Positions 29,310-37,236 of a stretch of 64,000 bases of DNA are shown here, piece after piece. The notes below the pieces were generated by a model. It did not search any database. It worked only from the letters and a program-made list of their open reading frames with translations, and had not been told where the DNA came from. The stretch is from a virus. Within the stretch, counting starts at the first letter, position 1; every line of letters starts with the position of its first letter. Both the position numbers and the translations under genes were made by a program. The DNA is taken from positions 1-64,000 of IMG/VR virus record IMGVR_UViG_3300031552_000002; one strand, given 5' to 3'.

Positions 29310-30608
29310 ATGGGCGCCCTGGACGCCATGAGCATCAGCGAGATCACCGGCATTCTGGCCAACGATTATCACCGGCCGCTGCGGGCCCTCGTCATCACCC
29401 AGGGACCCCCCGGGTGCGGGAAAACCACGTGGGCATCCCGCTACGTGGACGAGATCAACAGCACGTATAAGGAAATGGAAACGAGGGCCTTCAAGGGGCC
29501 CTCACGGGACGACCTCCGTGCTCTGCGCGGATACCCGCCCCTGGGGAACACTCAGCAGGAAAGCAAGGTGTCCCAGATCCAGAGAAAGGCCATCAGGGGA
29601 CACTTCAGCTCGTCCTGTAGCAGAAACACTATCGTCGTCATTGACGATACGAACGTCTCCACGATGGCCCTGCACAACATGAAAATCATCGCCGAGGAGA
29701 ACAACGCTTTCCTCGTGATCAAGAGATTCGAGGTCCCCCGCGAGGAATGTCTTAGGCGTTGCCGGGATCGCGGGTATCGCCCGATCTCGGCCTCGGTCTG
29801 GGATCTGATCGATTCTCGTCTTGCCGGGCTGGACAACGCCATGATCGCTGAGGCTGTCGTAACAGGTACGAAGATTCAGCTTCCGGTCGTTCTCCGGGCC
29901 CTGGACCGCGCCGGGATCGGGGTCACCGGGCCGTCCCCGGAGAAAGCCCTTGAGGTGCTGCTCTCCCTCGGCTACGGCCAGGAGGATCTCATCGAATGGT
30001 TCAACGAGCCCTGTGTTGATGACCGGGACAGCTTCGAGGAGTTCTTGTTTCTCAGGATCGGGATTGAGAGGGCACGTAAGGCCCTGGGGGCAGCACTGCC
30101 GATGGTCTCGCCGCCGTCCTGGTTCGTGGAAGCGCACCAGCGCGCACAGGCGGCTGAAGGTGATTCGGTCAGGGACGCGAGCCTTCGCGGCGTCATCAAG
30201 TGGTTCATCCCTTCGTGCCTGGAGGAGGCACGAACAGCCGTCGTCAGGATGGCGTTCGGTCTCCGGCCTGAAGTCCAGGGGCTTCGTGAGAAGCTCGACG
30301 GCTCAGAGACCGCGTGGGGGCAGCTGTGGGGACGGCCTCTCCGAGGGGCGGAGGATGACCGTCTAGCGGTTTTCGCGGTGATGGTCGTCGCAAGCGCGGA
30401 GGGTGATGCCGTCGCGTTCCGACGGAGGGTCGCGGTGGCAGCCCGGATGATCCCTCACAAGGTTGTGAGGGGCGAGGGGACGCTGCCGTCGGCCTACTGG
30501 ACGTATACGTCCAGCACCTTTTCTCCTCGGGTCTTCAGCAAGGTCGGGTCTGTGGCGGCGTGGGTCCCGCCGTGCGCTGAGGCCCTGGCCTCAGTGATCG
30601 GATGGTGA
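29310..30608 (+). CDS. polynucleotide kinase-like P-loop protein
   Basis: A 432-residue protein. Walker A GPPGCGKTT (32-40) starts a T4 Pnk-type kinase domain, with VVIDDTNVS (Walker B and phosphate-acceptor region) and a lid RFEVPREECLRRCRDRGYRP. The C-terminal 220 residues are helical and of unknown function. Pnk kinases phosphorylate 5'-OH ends of nicked nucleic acid. The matching 3'-phosphatase domain is encoded separately at 32558. Start ATG behind AGGAGGACACC; the transcript ends at a terminator. Confidence 0.75.
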   Translation: MGALDAMSISEITGILANDYHRPLRALVITQGPPGCGKTTWASRYVDEINSTYKEMETRAFKGPSRDDLRALRGYPPLGNTQQESKVSQIQRKAIRGHFSSSCSRNTIVVIDDTNVSTMALHNMKIIAEENNAFLVIKRFEVPREECLRRCRDRGYRPISASVWDLIDSRLAGLDNAMIAEAVVTGTKIQLPVVLRALDRAGIGVTGPSPEKALEVLLSLGYGQEDLIEWFNEPCVDDRDSFEEFLFLRIGIERARKALGAALPMVSPPSWFVEAHQRAQAAEGDSVRDASLRGVIKWFIPSCLEEARTAVVRMAFGLRPEVQGLREKLDGSETAWGQLWGRPLRGAEDDRLAVFAVMVVASAEGDAVAFRRRVAVAARMIPHKVVRGEGTLPSAYWTYTSSTFSPRVFSKVGSVAAWVPPCAEALASVIGW

Positions 30609-30615
30609 TTTCTGG

Positions 30616-30649
30616 GTGGGCCGGTGACACTACGGTGTCACCGGCCCAC
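30616..30649 (+). terminator. terminator hairpin
   Basis: A perfect 15-bp inverted repeat (GTGGGCCGGTGACAC / GTGTCACCGGCCCAC) with loop TACG, 8 nt after the kinase stop. Confidence 0.85.
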
Positions 30650-30681
30650 ACACTACCCACAGCGCATCTCAGGGATGTACT

Positions 30682-30942
30682 GTGACGGGAGTGAAACTCT
30701 TAACGGCGCAGCAGGTCGTCGATCACCTGGAACGTCACTACGGCAGGAAAGCCCTGCCCCGCACGTGGCGGTCCTACGTCTACCGGGGAACAGCGCCACC
30801 ACCCGACGCGTACGCCACAGTCCGCGGCCTGCTGCTGGACTGGCAATCCCAAGACCTCGGCCCACGACCTACCCCCCTCTGGAGGATAGACACCGTGGAC
30901 CGGTGGGCCTCGACCCGAGAGAACACCGAGAGGACACCATGA
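30682..30942 (+). CDS. excisionase/AlpA-like HTH protein
   Basis: An 86-residue protein: LLTAQQVVDHLERHYGRKALPRTWRSYV (HTH) and a C-terminal WRIDTVDRWAST, the usual wing and final helix. GTG start. It heads an overlapping operon of repair and unknown genes up to 33414, and may regulate it. Confidence 0.6.
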   Translation: MTGVKLLTAQQVVDHLERHYGRKALPRTWRSYVYRGTAPPPDAYATVRGLLLDWQSQDLGPRPTPLWRIDTVDRWASTRENTERTP

Positions 30943-31220
30943 AAACGATCCAAGTCCTACACCGGCTTCTGCCGGTACCCCGCGCCGAAACCAGCACCAC
31001 AGCTATCACAGCGGGCGACAGCCCGCCCCTGGCAGCCGGCCTCGCCGAGCTGTACGTGTGCGCGGTCCGCCGCGACTCCCACGCGCAAGCAGCAGCCGGA
31101 CGGGTCCTGGCGGAGATTTCCCAGTCCGGGACCCCGGAAGGCTCCTGGCTCTGGGAGCAGGTCCGAGCCGGTGTCACCAGCGACCTCGCCCGCCGCATCG
31201 CCGAGGGGAGGACCTCATGA
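30939..31220 (+). CDS. hypothetical protein
   Basis: A 93-residue protein, mainly helical (AAGLAELYVCAVRRDSHAQAAAGRVLAEI). The ATG overlaps the stop of the HTH gene, with GAGAGGACACC. The central segment resembles the small gene at 42763 (SDGLAELTVL), a weak similarity. Unknown function. Confidence 0.55.
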   Translation: MKTIQVLHRLLPVPRAETSTTAITAGDSPPLAAGLAELYVCAVRRDSHAQAAAGRVLAEISQSGTPEGSWLWEQVRAGVTSDLARRIAEGRTS

Positions 31221-31798
31221 CAGCACCCGGGCTCCGGACCTTGACCTGCCCCGCCGCCGTCAATGCGACGGCGGGCCTGGTCCTCGCTGCCTCAGGCTCG
31301 ACCCTCATCGGCGGAGTCTGGGACCAGAATCTTTCCGTCAGACCGCAGTTGCGGTTCACGCCAGCCGGGGGCGTTTCCGAGGCGCGGCTCCTGGTTCTCG
31401 CCGCCGGAGCAGAAACAGCACACCATGACGTGCTCCTCCAGACCGTTGCTGGCCCCGTCGGGGTCGTCTTCGACGATGTCAGCAGCCGCGGTGACGCTCT
31501 GGCCGTGACGTCCAAGACCCTGGAGGAATGGAAGGCCGCGAGCGCTGCCTGTGAGGCCCTGGAAGCCGCCGGTCTGCTCTCCTGGGTCGCCCGGGTGGCT
31601 TTCGGGAGTGATTCCCGCGGCTGGGGGTGGCCTGGTCGCGCTGACGTCTCCCTCACGGTGGAGACGACCGACGGAGATGGTATCCGTGAGCGCGCCATAG
31701 AGGCCCTTACCGGGGCTGTCGGGGACTACCCGGAGGAAGACACCAGCGGGCACCACTGGCGTGTCGGTAACGTCCTGTTGCGGCTGGTGTGCCCATGA
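31217..31798 (+). CDS. hypothetical protein
   Basis: A 193-residue alpha/beta protein with no recognised motif. The ATG overlaps the previous stop and its own stop overlaps the next start, so it is a fixed member of the 30682-33414 operon. Confidence 0.55.
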   Translation: MTAPGLRTLTCPAAVNATAGLVLAASGSTLIGGVWDQNLSVRPQLRFTPAGGVSEARLLVLAAGAETAHHDVLLQTVAGPVGVVFDDVSSRGDALAVTSKTLEEWKAASAACEALEAAGLLSWVARVAFGSDSRGWGWPGRADVSLTVETTDGDGIRERAIEALTGAVGDYPEEDTSGHHWRVGNVLLRLVCP

Positions 31799-32034
31799 AC
31801 GGCCGGGGCGTTTCCGTGAGGTCCTGCGGTGACCTGAACAGGGCTGCGGTGGCAGCGTTGAGCAGACGCGGTCAGGGGACGGCCTCCCAGGTCGCGAAAG
31901 ACGCCGGTCTCACAGAGGGTGGGGCCCTCGTCCTGCTCCGGGCCCTGGTCAGTGACGGGCTGGCGACGGCCTCTCCGACGGCGATGGGGCCCGGCCCGTA
32001 TGGCGCCGTGTTCGCCTGGGTAGGCGCGTCGTGA
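31795..32034 (+). CDS. small winged-helix protein
   Basis: A 79-residue protein with a clear winged-helix pattern: LNRAAVAALSRRGQGTASQVAKDAGLTEGGALVLLRALVSDGLA, then a short wing. Likely DNA-binding. Overlaps both neighbours by 4 nt. Confidence 0.6.
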   Translation: MNGRGVSVRSCGDLNRAAVAALSRRGQGTASQVAKDAGLTEGGALVLLRALVSDGLATASPTAMGPGPYGAVFAWVGAS

Positions 32035-32561
32035 CGCTGACCATCGTGGGCGTGGATCCCGGGGCGCGATGGACCGGTGTCATCGCGAGGCGGGGCCGTG
32101 ATCTGTTGCACGGTGTCGTGGTCGAGAACACGGCCGGGGACCGGGTTCCGTACGCGGTAGCAGTGTGCGCGGAGATCCGGAACGGGATCGAGATCAGCGG
32201 CGGGAATGCCGTGGTCGCGGTGGAAGACGTAAGGGCTCCCTGCCCGCACGTGAACCGCCGGAACGGGAGAGCCTTGACGAACCCGGGGCCGATCATCGAG
32301 ACCGGGGTCCTCCTCGGGTGGGTCCTAGCCACGTTCGAGGACGTCGTGGTCGTCCCACCGGGCGGGCACGGGTCGAACCCCCTCATCAGCTACCCGGGCG
32401 CCCTGGTCACGGCCAGCGAGCACGCTCACATGGTCCGCGCTAAGGCCCAGCTCAAACCAGCACCGCAAAACTCGACCCGGCGGCACCTACGGTCTGCCTG
32501 GGACATCGCGGGGACCCTCACCAGGGTCGGCCGCACACACCTAACGAGGAGGACACAGTGA
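32031..32561 (+). CDS. RuvC-like Holliday-junction resolvase
   Basis: A 176-residue protein with an RNase-H fold: first strand IVGVDPGARWTGVIA with the catalytic Asp at residue 9, second acidic strand AVVAVEDVRAP, and a C-terminal segment RRHLRSAWDIAGTL whose Asp probably completes the acidic site. Such enzymes cut branched phage DNA made by recombination or replication. It lies next to end-processing enzymes (kinase, phosphatase). GTG overlaps the previous stop. Confidence 0.75.
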   Translation: MTLTIVGVDPGARWTGVIARRGRDLLHGVVVENTAGDRVPYAVAVCAEIRNGIEISGGNAVVAVEDVRAPCPHVNRRNGRALTNPGPIIETGVLLGWVLATFEDVVVVPPGGHGSNPLISYPGALVTASEHAHMVRAKAQLKPAPQNSTRRHLRSAWDIAGTLTRVGRTHLTRRTQ

Positions 32562-32989
32562 GTTACTGGGTTGTGGATGTTGACGGGACTCTCGCAATCA
32601 GGTGCCCGGGGGGGCGTGGTCCCTACGAGGAGGACCGGGTGTGGGAAGACCTCCCTAACCTGCCAGTCATTGAGATTGTCCAGGCTCTCAGGGCGGCAGG
32701 GCACCTGATCATTATCGTGTCCGGGCGGCAGGACTCCTGTAAGGAAGAAACTGAGGCGTGGCTGGCGAGACACAGAGTGCAATACAACTCGGTATACATG
32801 CGGAAGGCCGGAGACCGTAGGCATGACTACGAGGTGAAGGGGGAGATCCTAGAAAAGATCTTCCGGGATCACCCGCTGATCGGTGACCCGCAGGACAACC
32901 TGCGAGTCCTGGATGACCGTGATCAATGCGTACGGCTGTGGCGCGACTGTGGCCTGTTCTGCGCTCAGGTCGCGCCGGGGGACTTCTGA
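32558..32989 (+). CDS. HAD-family phosphatase (Pnk 3'-phosphatase-like)
   Basis: A 143-residue protein: motif I VVDVDGTLA (Asp7, Asp9), motif II LIIIVSGRQDSC, then a C-terminal HPLIGDPQDNLRVLDDRDQCVRLWRDCGL with the Asp pair of the last motif. This is the plan of the T4 Pnk 3'-phosphatase domain. The kinase is at 29310, so the bifunctional enzyme appears split in two genes 2 kb apart. GTG overlaps the resolvase stop. Confidence 0.75.
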   Translation: MSYWVVDVDGTLAIRCPGGRGPYEEDRVWEDLPNLPVIEIVQALRAAGHLIIIVSGRQDSCKEETEAWLARHRVQYNSVYMRKAGDRRHDYEVKGEILEKIFRDHPLIGDPQDNLRVLDDRDQCVRLWRDCGLFCAQVAPGDF

Positions 32990-33414
32990 TGCCGGGGGAA
33001 TTCGCGGCAGTGTTCGTGGCCCTGTGGGTCGGGCACCAGGTTGGCGACCACTGGGCCCAGACCGGTCCTCAAGTGATGAAGAAAGGGCTACCGGGGTGGG
33101 TCGGGCGGTTGGCGTGCAGCAGGCACGTCCTGTCTCTGACGCTGGTGAAGGGTGTCGCGCTGGTCGCGGTCTCCGTTGCCACTGGGTGGCGTCCTGGCCT
33201 GGTGGGGCTGGTGGCTGGTCTGAGCATCGACGCCGTATCCCACTGGTGGGCTGACCGGCGCAGCACGCTGCGGTGGCTGGCCGCTGTCATGGGTAAGGGG
33301 CGGTTCTCCAGGCTGGGGGACCCTATCGCTGCCCCGTGCGGTACTGGGGCCTATGCCCTTGACCAGAGCTGGCACGGATTGTGGATGTTCCTGGCAGCCC
33401 TCATCATCAGCTAG
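32989..33414 (+). CDS. DUF3307-like membrane protein
   Basis: A 141-residue membrane protein starting EFAAVFVALWVGHQVGDHWAQT, the His/Asp/Gln pattern of DUF3307, with further His/Asp in ALSIDAVSHWWADR. The ATG overlaps the TGA of the phosphatase gene (TGATG). Function of the family is unknown. Last gene of the operon. Confidence 0.6.
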   Translation: MPGEFAAVFVALWVGHQVGDHWAQTGPQVMKKGLPGWVGRLACSRHVLSLTLVKGVALVAVSVATGWRPGLVGLVAGLSIDAVSHWWADRRSTLRWLAAVMGKGRFSRLGDPIAAPCGTGAYALDQSWHGLWMFLAALIIS

Positions 33415-33485
33415 CTGTCGCCCGCGGCCGTACTCGACAGGTCCGCGCCTGGCCCCAGGGTGGGGCCTGCACGGTGCAACAGGAG

Positions 33486-33520
33486 CGGCCCCACTCCCCG
33501 TGACGGGGGGAGTGGGGCCG
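33486..33520 (+). terminator. terminator with T-tail
   Basis: A perfect 14-bp inverted repeat (CGGCCCCACTCCCC / GGGGAGTGGGGCCG) followed by TTTCTC. It ends the rightward operon. Confidence 0.85.
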
Positions 33521-33537
33521 TTTCTCATCCCGTCCAG

Positions 33538-33565
33538 GTGAGTGCCCAGGCGCTCGGGCACTCAC
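33538..33565 (-). terminator. terminator for the convergent gene
   Basis: A perfect 10-bp inverted repeat (GTGAGTGCCC / GGGCACTCAC) 16 nt past the stop at 33582. Together with the hairpin at 33486 it separates convergent units. Confidence 0.7.
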
Positions 33566-33581
33566 CTGCCCGCCCCGGATC

Positions 33582-34121
33582 CTATCGGTGCTGGGCTTGG
33601 ACCCTTCGTGATCGTGCGCGTGCCTCGTGGAGGTCTACTGCTGCCGACGGCTGGTCCAGGGGCAGGACACCGGTGATATCGAGGCCGGTCAGGTCAGTGC
33701 CCGGCTGGAGGTCCTCCCAGCACCGGGGGCACCATCCCTGCGCCTGGTGGTCAGGCTCATGTGCTGCCCAGGTGAGGACGGTTACGGGGCCTAGGATTCC
33801 CCGGCACCGCTGGCAGGTCAACCACTGGCCTCGGCTGTCCCAAGAGATCCGCGCGGCTTCTGCTGTGGTGATGGGCCGGGGCGGTTCCAGGTGTCTTGCG
33901 CCGTTGTTCCACCAGAGCAGTCCGGTCTCGGTGTGTTCCGGACAGAGGACGTCCGGTGAGGGGTAGGGGGACTCTGCTTCGATGGTGGCTATGGTCTGCG
34001 CGTCGCAGCCGGGGTGGGTGCAGGTGGCGTGCTGGGTGGGGCCGTTGGCGTGGCGTGCTGCGGGGTTGGTTGTCCAGTCCCGGAGGGCATCTGTGAGCGC
34101 GAGCCAGAGACGGGCGTACAT
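33582..34121 (-). CDS. zinc-binding hypothetical protein
   Basis: A 179-residue protein with paired cysteines at CTHPGC, LCPEH, CQRC and CPRC, and several His, suggesting one or two zinc sites. It is aromatic-rich, with no known family. It stands alone between terminators. No clear ribosome site lies upstream; CTACTAGTAG is just before the start, so the 5' end is uncertain. Confidence 0.6.
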   Translation of the reverse strand: MYARLWLALTDALRDWTTNPAARHANGPTQHATCTHPGCDAQTIATIEAESPYPSPDVLCPEHTETGLLWWNNGARHLEPPRPITTAEAARISWDSRGQWLTCQRCRGILGPVTVLTWAAHEPDHQAQGWCPRCWEDLQPGTDLTGLDITGVLPLDQPSAAVDLHEARARSRRVQAQHR

Positions 34122-34140
34122 GGATCTACTAGTAGCAGAC

Positions 34141-34178
34141 CGTAGGCCCTGCCCCGGGATGCTGGGGCAGGGCCTACG
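34141..34178 (-). terminator. terminator hairpin
   Basis: A perfect 15-bp inverted repeat (CGTAGGCCCTGCCCC / GGGGCAGGGCCTACG) 18 nt past the stop at 34197. Confidence 0.85.
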
Positions 34179-34196
34179 GCGTGCTGGTTAGACGTG

Positions 34197-34508
34197 CTAC
34201 TGCTTGGTGACGTCGAGGGCGATTTTTTCCAGGCTGACCGTGTCGAGGGCTTCGTTGATGATGGTGATGAGGTCGCTGTCAGCGGCCTGGTTGTCCTCGC
34301 TGGTGGTGAAGATCTCTTCCCAGGCGCAGAAGAAAATACCGTCCTTGGCGAGCTGCGCCTGGAGGGCTTCCCGGTAGGTGATGGTGATGGTTCTCCGTGC
34401 GTCGTCGGAGAGTCCGGGGAGGTCGGCGATGACTTCGTCAACGTAGCTGGTGAAGTCGTGGGTGGGGTAAAGCTCATCCCAGTTGCAGATCTCTCGGGTG
34501 GCGCCCAT
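34197..34508 (-). CDS. small acidic protein, MGATREIC family
   Basis: A 103-residue acidic protein (about 21 Asp/Glu against 7 Arg/Lys), starting MGATREICNWDELYP. It is a clear paralogue of the protein at 12036 (MNATREICSWNN). Both continue with a helix containing TYREAL or GYRDAI. ATG 34508 follows GAGGAGGACACC. It has its own terminator, while its promoter is a shortened form of the family. Confidence 0.7.
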   Translation of the reverse strand: MGATREICNWDELYPTHDFTSYVDEVIADLPGLSDDARRTITITYREALQAQLAKDGIFFCAWEEIFTTSEDNQAADSDLITIINEALDTVSLEKIALDVTKQ

Positions 34509-34533
34509 GGTGTCCTCCTCGTTTGCTGATGTC

Positions 34534-34555
34534 CATATAGCGTGGTGTGTGTCAA
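34534..34555 (-). promoter_or_regulatory. shortened copy of the shared promoter
   Basis: Minus strand: TTGACA is followed after only 10 nt by TATATG and then GACATCAG. Compared with the family, about seven or eight bases including the upstream operator half are missing, so either a different -35 is used or the promoter is weak. Confidence 0.5.
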
Positions 34556-34584
34556 CAGGGTAGGCAATACATCCCCTGCCTTGC

Positions 34585-34758
34585 TCAGCCGTCCGAGAGC
34601 TCCGGGCGGTGGCCCTCCTCGTAAGACGAGGTCCACTGGGCGCCGCAGGAGTCACATTCGAATAGGCCAGAGTCGAAGGTGATCTTCCCCTCGCAATCCA
34701 ACGCCGGGCACAAATCTTCGTCATCCCAGTCGAGCGCTGGCACGACGCCGGGCCACAT
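34585..34758 (-). CDS. small zinc-ribbon protein
   Basis: A 57-residue acidic protein with CPALDC...CDSCG, a compact zinc ribbon like those of transcription or translation factors. The ATG overlaps the TAA of a 24-codon leader ORF (TAATG). It could interact with RNA polymerase or nucleic acid; unknown. Confidence 0.65.
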   Translation of the reverse strand: MWPGVVPALDWDDEDLCPALDCEGKITFDSGLFECDSCGAQWTSSYEEGHRPELSDG

Positions 34759-34832
34759 TACGAGTCCTTCACGGCGTCGCTGCCGACGCTGGGCCGCGGT
34801 CTGGTGAGTTCGTCGTCTCGGGTGGCGTTCAT
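34758..34832 (-). CDS. 24-residue leader ORF with MNATR start
   Basis: MNATRDDELTRPRPSV... is the same start as the acidic family, on the same AGGAGGACGCC leader, but it ends after 24 codons at TAATG and is followed by the zinc-ribbon gene. It is best read as a truncated family member kept as a translational starter. Confidence 0.5.
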   Translation of the reverse strand: MNATRDDELTRPRPSVGSDAVKDS

Positions 34833-34871
34833 GGCGTCCTCCTGGCGTTCTGACAATTACCTGACATCCAC

Positions 34872-34900
34872 ATACTGTCACAACGTGGTGTGTGTGTCAA
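34872..34900 (-). promoter_or_regulatory. promoter of the shared family (TTGACA-17-CAGTAT)
   Basis: Minus strand: TTGACA, 17 nt, CAGTAT, then GTGGATGTCAG (full TGACA-N9-TGTCA dyad). It drives 34832 to 34585. Confidence 0.9.
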
Positions 34901-34914
34901 CTCTGAACAACCAA

Positions 34915-36276
34915 TCACCCCTCCGCCATGTCAACGAACCTCGAATAGTGCCCCTGGAACGCCACCGTCACCGTGTCCGTCGGCCCGTTCCGGTGCTTCG
35001 CCACGATCAGGTCCGCCTCCCCCGCCCGGGGGCTCTCCCGGTCGTAGGCATCCTCCCGGTGCAACAGGATCACCAGGTCAGCGTCCTGCTCGATAGCCCC
35101 CGACTCGCGGAGATCCGACAGCAACGGACGACGATCCGCCCGCTGCTCCGGACCCCGATTCAGCTGGCTCAACGCCACGACGGGTACCCCTAACTCTTTC
35201 GCGAGGAGCTTCAGAGTCCGAGAGAACTCGGAGACCTCCTGCTGCCGGCTCTCCACCCGGCGCCCTGACGTCATGAGCTGGAGATAGTCCACGATGATCA
35301 GCTTCAGGTCGTTCCGTTGCTTGAGCCTGCGGCATTTCGCGCGGATCTCTGGGAGCGACATGTTCGGGCTGTCGTCGATGAACAGTGGCGCGTCCTGGAG
35401 TTCAGCGATTTTTTCGGCGATCCGTATCCAGTCAGAATCCTCGACGGCCCCGGTACGAAGCTTCTGGAGCCCGACGCGGGCCTGCGCGGAGAGAAAACGC
35501 ATGGTGACTTCCTGGGCGCTCATCTCCAGTGAGAACAGCACCGTGGTGAGCTTCGACATGGCGGCCGAGCGTGCGAAGTCGAGGGCGAGGGTCGATTTTC
35601 CGATTGCGGGACGGGCCGCGATCACGACCAGTTGCCCGGGGTGTAGCCCGTGGGTGAGCCGGTCAAGATCCGCAAATCCTGTCGGTATGCCCTGCATCGT
35701 CATATTATGGCATCCTGCCGCCTCGACGATGTCGATGACCTCCTCGACGAGCATCCCGAGGGGCCGACAGTCCGATGCCTGGTTGCGGGCCCCGGTGGCA
35801 TCGTCAAGGGCAGCGTGGGCTGCCGTGACCGCTTCCTCAGCAGTCTCGGACGCTGCCCCGGACCGTCGGTGCCCGATCTGGAGGATCCGCGTCCCCGCCA
35901 TGGTGAGAGCCCGGAGGGTTGCCGCCGTCCGGACGGCCTCGGCGTAGGACCGTGCCCCCGCCGTCGAGGGGACCTCAGCGATCAGCGTGTGGAGGTACGC
36001 CGGGCCGCCGATCTGGGTGATCTGCCCGGCGTTGACGAGCCGTGACGCCACGGTCACGGGGTCTGCTGGTTCGCCGGCCCCGTACAGGTCCAGAACCGTG
36101 TCATAGATGATCTCGTGTGCAGGGCGGTAAAAATCGTGTCCCCTAAGGACCTCAACGACGTCCGCGATGGCGTCCTTGGACAGCAGCATTGCTCCGAGGA
36201 CAGAGCGTTCCGCAGGGTCGTCCTGGGGCGGGGTAGGGGTGTTGGTGTCGTCATAGGTGTCTGTCAGCTCAGTCAA
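34915..36276 (-). CDS. dnaB: replicative DNA helicase, DnaB-like
   Basis: A 453-residue protein of normal DnaB length. The N-terminal domain starts ERSVLGAMLLS and includes FYRPAHEIIY. The RecA-like motor has Walker A ARPAIGKSTLALDFAR near residue 210, LFSLEMSAQEVTMRFLSAQ, Walker B LKLIIVDYLQLM, and ALSQLNRGPEQRADRRPLLSDLRESGAIEQDAD. It unwinds DNA at the phage fork. No primase is visible in this window. The ATG is 59 nt from the HTH gene upstream. Confidence 0.95.
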   Translation of the reverse strand: MTELTDTYDDTNTPTPPQDDPAERSVLGAMLLSKDAIADVVEVLRGHDFYRPAHEIIYDTVLDLYGAGEPADPVTVASRLVNAGQITQIGGPAYLHTLIAEVPSTAGARSYAEAVRTAATLRALTMAGTRILQIGHRRSGAASETAEEAVTAAHAALDDATGARNQASDCRPLGMLVEEVIDIVEAAGCHNMTMQGIPTGFADLDRLTHGLHPGQLVVIAARPAIGKSTLALDFARSAAMSKLTTVLFSLEMSAQEVTMRFLSAQARVGLQKLRTGAVEDSDWIRIAEKIAELQDAPLFIDDSPNMSLPEIRAKCRRLKQRNDLKLIIVDYLQLMTSGRRVESRQQEVSEFSRTLKLLAKELGVPVVALSQLNRGPEQRADRRPLLSDLRESGAIEQDADLVILLHREDAYDRESPRAGEADLIVAKHRNGPTDTVTVAFQGHYSRFVDMAEG

Positions 36277-36334
36277 GGTGTGTCCCTAATCCGGGCCGTC
36301 CGGGGTCCGGTCGGCGGGGGTGGTGTTAGGGGGG

Positions 36335-36592
36335 TCAGTGATTTATTCGGTTGCCACGTCCGGGCCTTACTGCGGCACGAGCACGGACGGTCTGGGCGGA
36401 GTAGAGCGCGAGGGACCCTCCACCGGCAGGAGAGGGGTTCCGGCGGTAGCGGAGGGCCCGAATGCCCAGGCGGCTGAGTGCTGTCCGTGCGGAGTTCTGG
36501 TTGATGCCGAGATAATCCGCGACTTGGCTTACCGTCCATTCTTCCACCATGGCTGCCTCGGCTTCTGTTCGTTGGTGTCCTGACAGAACCAT
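36335..36592 (-). CDS. small HTH protein
   Basis: An 85-residue protein with an HTH (EEWTVSQVADYLGINQNSARTALSRLGI) and a basic wing and tail. ATG 36592 is the longest choice; ATG 36550 with GAGG nearby is also possible. It lies just upstream of the helicase gene and may help load it or regulate it. Confidence 0.6.
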   Translation of the reverse strand: MVLSGHQRTEAEAAMVEEWTVSQVADYLGINQNSARTALSRLGIRALRYRRNPSPAGGGSLALYSAQTVRARAAVRPGRGNRINH

Positions 36593-36641
36593 GATGCCAC
36601 ATCCGTAGCGTTATCGCTCTGGACGTCCCGCAGCGGACCCG

Positions 36642-37220
36642 TCAGACGCTCAACGCACGCCCGACCAGAGCGAACCGGACCCGCAGGTCAGCAAGCTCAC
36701 CAGCCACCGTTACAGCCATCTCCAGGCACCGCACAACCTCAGCCATCACCGCCACAGACGGCACCATCTCGCCCGCCTCACGAACACCACGCAAGGCCGC
36801 TTCCAGGGCCGCGACGAAATCGCTCGTGTCACGCTGCGGGCAGGCCGGGAGGCCCGAGTCCAGCCACTCGACCCGGGTCCGCCCACCGTGCCCATGACAG
36901 GCCAGCATGTCCTCCAGAGAGTCCCAGTGCGACAGCGAGGCACGCTCACCTTCCCACTGGAGCGTCACCCGTCCCGATGACCATTCCACGCCGTCCGCGA
37001 TATGCCCCACCCCGGAGACACCGGAAACATCCTCGTCGCGGATCAGCCGGAAACGCATCGGCGACGCGACCTCCGCATACGACAGGGTCCGGACAACAGC
37101 ATCGCAGGCCCTCACCACGAAACCGGCAGCATCTCTGCTGGGGTTACCGGTCTCAAGTTCTCCTCGGAGACGCTCAATAACACCTATGAGCGTCTGGAGT
37201 TCAACACTGGCCTTGGTCAT
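36642..37220 (-). CDS. hypothetical protein
   Basis: A 192-residue mainly helical protein, with central strands around VEWSSGRVTLQWEGERA. No motif was recognised. It is in line with WhiB and helicase genes on the minus strand. Confidence 0.55.
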   Translation of the reverse strand: MTKASVELQTLIGVIERLRGELETGNPSRDAAGFVVRACDAVVRTLSYAEVASPMRFRLIRDEDVSGVSGVGHIADGVEWSSGRVTLQWEGERASLSHWDSLEDMLACHGHGGRTRVEWLDSGLPACPQRDTSDFVAALEAALRGVREAGEMVPSVAVMAEVVRCLEMAVTVAGELADLRVRFALVGRALSV

Positions 37221-37236
37221 CTCGTATTCCTCATCC

